DNA of 64,000 bases from Acidobacterium capsulatum ATCC 51196 (GTDB lineage: Bacteria; Acidobacteriota; Terriglobia; Terriglobales; Acidobacteriaceae), in contig NC_012483.1 in assembly GCF_000022565.1 (NCBI RefSeq), forward strand, positions 3,658,001 to 3,722,000, given 5' to 3'. This document shows, one piece after another, positions 59,646-64,000 of the stretch (position 1 is its first letter; every line of letters starts with the position of its first letter). A program made the translations under genes and the position numbers. The notes beneath the pieces were generated by a model that ran no database searches, had not been told where the DNA came from, and saw only the letters and a program-made list of their open reading frames with translations.

Positions 59646-59922
59646 TGTGACATGGACATAAAGGATTCGGTTCTGGCCTTATCACCGGCACACCACACCT
59701 TCGGATGAGAGCCGGTTACCTCCTCGAAAGTCGGCTGTGCTTCAGGTTTAGGAATGGCGATTGGCGTCCGGCGGTGGATAGTGACTCGGGATGGTACTCC
59801 GTACTCGAAATCACTCTTGTTTGATGGACAGGGTGCAGGCTTCCTGACGACGGTACAAATGCCCCGAACTCGGACAAACTGCGGAATTCTATCGAATTAC
59901 GCAGTCATTCCAGAATTGCCGT

Positions 59923-61827
59923 TCAGCCGCGCCTGTCTTCGTGCCGCACGAATCTATACCGCGTTTGGCCGCCATCCAGCAGCAGGACATCTGGATTCTC
60001 TGTGAGCTGCAGCTTGACGGCCCCCAGAAAGGGTGCACTGATCAGGACAATGTGACGGCTCTTATCCGACTGCTCCTCCGAGCCAAGATCGCTCGACCAG
60101 GATTCAAATGCGATACGGAAGCCATCTCTCTGTTGCGAAATCGACGCGGCCCCTAATTCCTCCGAGACATAGTGCCCGACGTAATTCTGAATCCAAGCGG
60201 TGGCCTCAGGCTCCGTTCTGACTCGCTGGCGAATGGATGCGAGCGAATCGTCGAGCGCCTTCTTCGCGCTCGTGACCAGAGCCTCTGCCCTGGCCTCGGC
60301 TCCGAAGAGAATTTCGATCAACCTCTGCCTCACTGCGGACAGAAACAGATTGGCGGCGCGGAGGTTACTGAGCACGACCATGCCAATCCCGTGCTCAGGG
60401 AAAAAGGCCATGTCCGCCGAGAAGCCGAGGGTGTTGCCCCCATGCGTCACCAACGCCAGTCCTTGCTCTTCCGTTAGCATCAGCCCCAAACCGTAGCTGG
60501 ACTTTCCGTCGATCTTGATCGCGGAACGACGGCGCGCCCGAAGATTGTCTTCTGAAATGACCTGTTGCCCACGCTCGTTCAGTCCATTACGGAGCTCGCA
60601 GTCCACATAGCGGGCCATGTCCAAAACGGTGGACCATACGGAGCCAGACGGAGCCGTAGAATCGGCGAACTCTTCAAGCACTGGATCGATAGGAATGCAG
60701 GCGCCATCGAGAGTGTGACCATGCGGCGCGGCATCCAGCGGCGAATGAATGCCGAGGATGGAGCTCTGCCCCATACCCAAAGGCTCAAAGACTAAATCCT
60801 GCATGGCGCGTTCATAGGCATCACCCAATGTCACATTTGGAGCGTAGCTATGCGCCGCTGCGTATCCGCCTGCGGCTACAAGATAGTTCGAATACTGAAA
60901 GGTCTCGCCGAACCCGGTGGTGGGGCACATCTGTTTCATTTCAGCAATGCGGTCCTCGGGACGCACTCCGCGGAATCGAAAGATCAGATCGAGATCCCTC
61001 CGGGGCATCCCAGTGCAGGCACATACCGTATGCCGCATCTCGATCCTCTGCGTCACTTCAGTATCCGCTAGAGCGAAGCCCGGCAATACCTCGGTCACCG
61101 GCGTCGTCCAGGTAAAGCGACCCATATCCACCAGCCGCGCCATCATAAGCGTGGTCAGCGGCTTAGTGGATGACCCGATCATAAAGCGCGTTTGCGGCGT
61201 GACCTGGTCGCTCCCGCCAGCCTTGGTTACCCCGAATCCCTCCGCAAATATGGTGCGGCCGTCCTGCACCACCGCGACCGCGACACCCGGAATACCGATA
61301 TGGCGCATGGCCCAGTCCACAAAACTGTTCATGGCTTTGCGTTCATCTTCTCCAAATGCCTTTGGCCTGATATCCGCAAGGCTCGGCTCCTTCAATCCGA
61401 TTGGCTTCCAAGCATCGTTTAATTCGGCAATCTGCGCCATGCGCCGGCTGAACCCCGCCTTTGTTCCGTCGATGAGGGTGATGTATGCGCGTTCGCCCAG
61501 CATGCGGGCGACGGCAATCACCATGCGGCTCTCACTCTCCAATGTGCTGTAGATGGCCTGAATCACCTTATCCCAGCCGTCCGTAGTAGGCATCTCTACC
61601 TTCTGCTTCACGGGATGATCGAATTCAGGGCTCACGCGCTGCCATGCAAGCCGAAACAACTCCTCGGCGTCAGTTGCGGCGGGGCAGGCAACAAAGGACA
61701 GCGTCAAATCCGATTCCGGTCCAACTACGGTCAAAGGATCGCCTTGGCTGGTTGCGGTCCAGCCACCCGGCAATGCAACAGGCGAAGGCACATCAGGCAT
61801 TGAGACATAGATTGGGGATTTTTCCAT
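59923..61827 (-). CDS. Class C beta-lactamase-related serine hydrolase
   Basis: A 634-residue serine hydrolase of the penicillin-binding-protein/beta-lactamase fold. After an N-terminal region of about 165 residues of unknown fold, the catalytic domain carries GSSTKPLT (S-x-x-K), FQYSNYLV (Y-x-N) and THGGNTLGFS (K/H-G-G). The C-terminus (about 530-634) is a lipocalin-like or beta domain (YVGHYVSEELGAASISQQRDGF). No signal peptide is visible, so it is probably cytoplasmic. Likely an esterase or peptidase rather than an antibiotic-resistance enzyme. Start ATG 61827. Confidence 0.85.
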   Translation of the reverse strand: MEKSPIYVSMPDVPSPVALPGGWTATSQGDPLTVVGPESDLTLSFVACPAATDAEELFRLAWQRVSPEFDHPVKQKVEMPTTDGWDKVIQAIYSTLESESRMVIAVARMLGERAYITLIDGTKAGFSRRMAQIAELNDAWKPIGLKEPSLADIRPKAFGEDERKAMNSFVDWAMRHIGIPGVAVAVVQDGRTIFAEGFGVTKAGGSDQVTPQTRFMIGSSTKPLTTLMMARLVDMGRFTWTTPVTEVLPGFALADTEVTQRIEMRHTVCACTGMPRRDLDLIFRFRGVRPEDRIAEMKQMCPTTGFGETFQYSNYLVAAGGYAAAHSYAPNVTLGDAYERAMQDLVFEPLGMGQSSILGIHSPLDAAPHGHTLDGACIPIDPVLEEFADSTAPSGSVWSTVLDMARYVDCELRNGLNERGQQVISEDNLRARRRSAIKIDGKSSYGLGLMLTEEQGLALVTHGGNTLGFSADMAFFPEHGIGMVVLSNLRAANLFLSAVRQRLIEILFGAEARAEALVTSAKKALDDSLASIRQRVRTEPEATAWIQNYVGHYVSEELGAASISQQRDGFRIAFESWSSDLGSEEQSDKSRHIVLISAPFLGAVKLQLTENPDVLLLDGGQTRYRFVRHEDRRG

Positions 61828-62022
61828 TATCTATTCCATACTCCTCTGGCTCTGCGGTCTTCAAGCTAAGTCGCAGACAACCATCGTACCGAACTGTCGG
61901 TACTGCGACTCGATTCCTTAAGCCCAATCAACGGGCTTGGCCGGGGACAAGGCTCAGTTGGCATCAAATCGCTTGTCCAGCCGGGATCGGTATCGGGAAG
62001 TCGGCGAGTCTTTACAAATCCA

Positions 62023-62121
62023 ATCCACTTGGCCGTAGAACGGGCAACGCGCTCGCTAGGGCCCGGAATGGCACACGGGTGCGGCACAAGGCCGCGTCGG
62101 CGACACCACGGACAAGTGGAT
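62023..62121 (+). repeat. Dispersed intergenic repeat, copy 2, with terminal inverted repeats
   Basis: The best-preserved copy. ATCCACTTGGCCGT (62023-62036) and ACGGACAAGTGGAT (62108-62121) form a 14-bp inverted repeat with one mismatch, enclosing about 71 bp. The interior includes CCGTAGAACGGGCAACGCGC and CGCGTCGGCGAC. The structure resembles a miniature inverted-repeat element or a large hairpin repeat. No target duplication is evident. Confidence 0.75.
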
Positions 62122-62281
62122 CGTCGAGCATGTGGAAGAGTGGTTTCGCCTGATATCGCGAGGTGGGGTTTTTCATGCTGGATGGTTGATGCTCTTTTGG
62201 CTAGGCGCGATTGGGTTCGAATCGGCCACAGAAGCGGCTAAAGTTCGCTTTCCTTGACAGCTTAGGAGAAGAGCTATACAT

Positions 62282-62298
62282 TCCTAATCATATTAGGA
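62282..62298 (+). promoter_or_regulatory. Perfect palindromic operator at the second PadR gene
   Basis: TCCTAAT-CAT-ATTAGGA is a perfect 7-bp dyad whose right arm runs into the ribosome binding site AGGAGAG of padR (start 62308). Bound repressor would cover both the promoter exit and the ribosome binding site. Autoregulation by PadR is inferred from the location and symmetry. Confidence 0.65.
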
Positions 62299-62307
62299 GA
62301 GATTTGC

Positions 62308-62649
62308 ATGCCCGATCAGGCTCAGCTTCTTCCAGGAACTCTCGATCTGCTCATCCTGCGGGCCGTATCGCTTGGACCTCTGCACGGATATGGGATTTTG
62401 CTGCGGATTGCGCAGATTTCAGGACAGGCACTGTTGGTGGAGCAGGGGGCGCTGTATCCGGGGCTGTTTCGTTTGGTTCGTCAAGGATTTCTGAAAGCGA
62501 AGTGGGGCGTCTCTGATGCGAACCGGCGCGCCAAGTATTACGAGCTGACGGTTGCGGGTCGAAAGCGGTTGCGGGAAGAGACAGAAAGCTGGAATAGGCT
62601 TGCGGCTGCCATTGCCTCCGCGCTTTCCGCGCAACCGGGAGAACTATGA
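62308..62649 (+). CDS. PadR-family transcriptional regulator, second copy
   Basis: A 113-residue winged-helix protein: LLPGTLDLLILRAVSLGPLHGYGILLRIAQISGQALLVEQGALYPGLFRLVRQGFL in blocks, then DANRRAKYYELTVAGRKRLREET. Start ATG 62308 behind AGGAGAG. The stop overlaps the next gene's ATG by 4 nt, the same layout as the padR-ADOP pair at 52.5 kb. It most likely represses the operon via the palindrome at 62282-62298. Confidence 0.93.
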   Translation: MPDQAQLLPGTLDLLILRAVSLGPLHGYGILLRIAQISGQALLVEQGALYPGLFRLVRQGFLKAKWGVSDANRRAKYYELTVAGRKRLREETESWNRLAAAIASALSAQPGEL

Positions 62650-64000
62650 GACTTTTTGACGCAATACTCGCTCGTTGGTCCGCGCTTATGCATCGCTCGG
62701 CAAAGAGGAACGAGCTTGACGAAGAACTGCGGAGCCACCTTGTGCATCGCACGGATGATCTTGAACGCAGCGGGTTGTCACGCGCGGAGGCGGAGCGGCA
62801 GGCACGCGTGGAATTTGGCGGGCTGGAACACTACCGGGAGGAGGCGCATGCTGCCCAGGGATGGCAATGGGCGGAAGCGCTCTTGCGGGACGTGCGGTTT
62901 GGAGTGCGTGTTCTGAAGAAGTCACCTGCCTTCACCGCGGCGGCAGTGATCACTCTGGCGCTGGGCATTGGAGCGAATACGGCTCTCTTTACGCTGGTGC
63001 GCGAGATCCTTCTGGGCCCACTGCCGGTACGCGCCGCCAAGCGCCTGGTTGTGATCTGGGACAGCAATCCAGCGCTGGGTCTGAAGCGGGTGGGGCCAAG
63101 CGGGCGGGATTATCTCGATTGGCGGGAGCAAAAGGTCCATGCATTTGAAGATCTCTTTCTCTTTGAGCATGGCACGGGAACGGTGACGGGAAACGGAGAA
63201 CCGGAGCAGGTGGCCGGACTGCGGGTGACTACCAACTTCGGAAATTTCTTCGGGATCGTGCCTGTGGCGGGACGAACCTTTCTGCCCAAAGAGGAACATG
63301 CGCGGCTTAATCTAGCGATTCTGAGTTACCGCTACTGGAAGCGGAAGTATCAGGGGAATCCGGCCGTGTGCGGACGGAGCATGATTCTCAACGGCGAGAA
63401 TTACACGATCATCGGCGTGCTGCCCGCTTCGTTCGACGAGCTGTTTCCGGTGGATGTGGTGGTTCCGTTTGACGATGCGTGGCTGCATAGGGCGGACTCA
63501 GATCTTGGTGTGTTCGGAAGGCTGCGGCCGGGCGTGCGTGTGAGCGAAGCGACAGCCGAGATGCGCGCGGCCATGGCGCGAATTGCGCTGCAGCGGCCCG
63601 AGCGGAAGGGTTTCGGTACGGTACTAGTGCCGCTGGAATCCGTGCGCATGGAGTACATTCGTCCGGCGCTGTTGGTGCTTCAATGCGCGGTGGCGTTCAT
63701 TCTGATTCTTGCGTGCGCGAATGTGGCGAATCTGATGTTGTCTCGCGGCATGAGCAGTCGGCAGGAGATGGCGGTGCGTATCTCACTGGGGGCCACGCGG
63801 AAGCAGATTGTCCGGCAATCCATTGTGGAAAGCTCATTGCTGGCGATTCTTGGAGGCGCGCTTGCCCTGCTGCTGGCGATGGGAAGCGTGCATTTGTGGG
63901 CGCGATACGGACCGACGCAGATTCCTGTCCCCAATGCGGCGTCGGAAGTGACGCTGCCGGCTGTTCATCTTGGAATGAGTGAAGTTTTGTTCACACTGGC
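62646..64000 (+). CDS. ADOP-family ABC transporter permease (partial, 3' end outside window)
   Basis: About 451 residues are present before the window ends, with no stop. The N-terminus has the ADOP helical segment (ELDEELRSHLVHRTDDLERSG, AEAERQARVEFGG), a transmembrane helix (FTAAAVITLALGIGANTALFTLV), a MacB-like periplasmic domain and the start of the first FtsX unit (LQCAVAFILILACANVANLMLSR, MAVRISLGATRKQIV). It is not a close copy of the permease at 52.9 kb. Partner of the preceding PadR. Confidence 0.92.
   Translation, partial: MRLFDAILARWSALMHRSAKRNELDEELRSHLVHRTDDLERSGLSRAEAERQARVEFGGLEHYREEAHAAQGWQWAEALLRDVRFGVRVLKKSPAFTAAAVITLALGIGANTALFTLVREILLGPLPVRAAKRLVVIWDSNPALGLKRVGPSGRDYLDWREQKVHAFEDLFLFEHGTGTVTGNGEPEQVAGLRVTTNFGNFFGIVPVAGRTFLPKEEHARLNLAILSYRYWKRKYQGNPAVCGRSMILNGENYTIIGVLPASFDELFPVDVVVPFDDAWLHRADSDLGVFGRLRPGVRVSEATAEMRAAMARIALQRPERKGFGTVLVPLESVRMEYIRPALLVLQCAVAFILILACANVANLMLSRGMSSRQEMAVRISLGATRKQIVRQSIVESSLLAILGGALALLLAMGSVHLWARYGPTQIPVPNAASEVTLPAVHLGMSEVLFTL

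Larger units (their letters stand above)
61828..62307. other. 480-bp gap with repeat copy 2 and the PadR promoter
   Basis: The divergent region between the serine hydrolase and the second padR gene. It contains repeat copy 2 (62023-62121) and an operator-like palindrome (62282-62298). No gene is supported elsewhere in it. Confidence 0.5.

Noticed and set aside
59241-59708. Plus-strand frame of 155 codons
   Set aside because: Antisense to the DUF2251 gene, which has clear family motifs.
62208-62228. T-arm-like sequence GGGTTCGAATC, considered as a tRNA remnant or attR
   Set aside because: The stem-loop register is wrong for a T arm and it does not match the tRNA-fMet 3' end.

Overview
The window looks like a chromosome segment of an Acidobacteriota bacterium (Terriglobia/Acidobacteriaceae type). 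The main clue is two PadR-regulator plus duplicated-permease (ADOP family, expanded in Acidobacteria) pairs at 52.5-55.5 kb and 62.3-64 kb. G+C is moderately high except at about 21.5-34.5 kb, where the sequence is visibly more AT-rich and was probably acquired separately.

Left edge (1-1022): the start of ffh (SRP GTPase, minus strand) and an initiator tRNA-Met gene. From 1024 to about 46.45 kb lies what I read as an integrative and conjugative element (ICE) inserted at the 3' end of that tRNA. It starts with a tyrosine integrase and excisionase, then a LysR-type regulator flanked by a 16-bp operator-like repeat. A virB/trb-type IV secretion operon follows (VirB2, B3, B4, B9, B10, TrbJ/VirB5, a small TrbK-position protein, VirB6, a small membrane protein, VirB8, VirB11), with a RelE/XRE toxin-antitoxin pair inserted antisense between virB8 and virB11. 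Next come SSB, a RepB-type primase, a palindrome-rich oriT candidate and a TrwA/TrwB/TrwC-like DNA-processing set.

Cargo 1 (21.5-34.5 kb) is a DNA phosphorothioation locus. It has dndBCDE and divergent dndA, followed by an unusual four-gene set: SF2 helicase + ParB-like protein, and HNH nuclease + second DGQHR protein. No DndFGH, SspE or similar partner is recognised here, so this set is the best candidate for a novel or little-described phosphorothioate-dependent defence module. A structured non-coding stretch with an IS110-family transposase and a three-copy repeat (34.6-36.6 kb) separates it from cargo 2: an ArdC-like antirestriction protein, a DUF6908 protein, a large ParB-like protein, the ImuA-ImuB-ImuC mutasome and an HMCES/SRAP protein.

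Right part (46.7-64 kb) holds small secreted and membrane proteins, a ParDE-type toxin-antitoxin pair, a NIPSNAP protein, a frameshifted HEPN-like gene next to an FRG-domain gene, PadR+ADOP, and a Pycsar-type anti-phage operon with one cNMP-binding TIR-like effector and two tandem cyclases. After that come a DUF2251 protein, a beta-lactamase-fold serine hydrolase and a second PadR+ADOP pair cut by the window end. At least five copies of a dispersed intergenic repeat occur only in this right part. No matching right attachment site was found, so the right ICE boundary is inferred from gene content alone.
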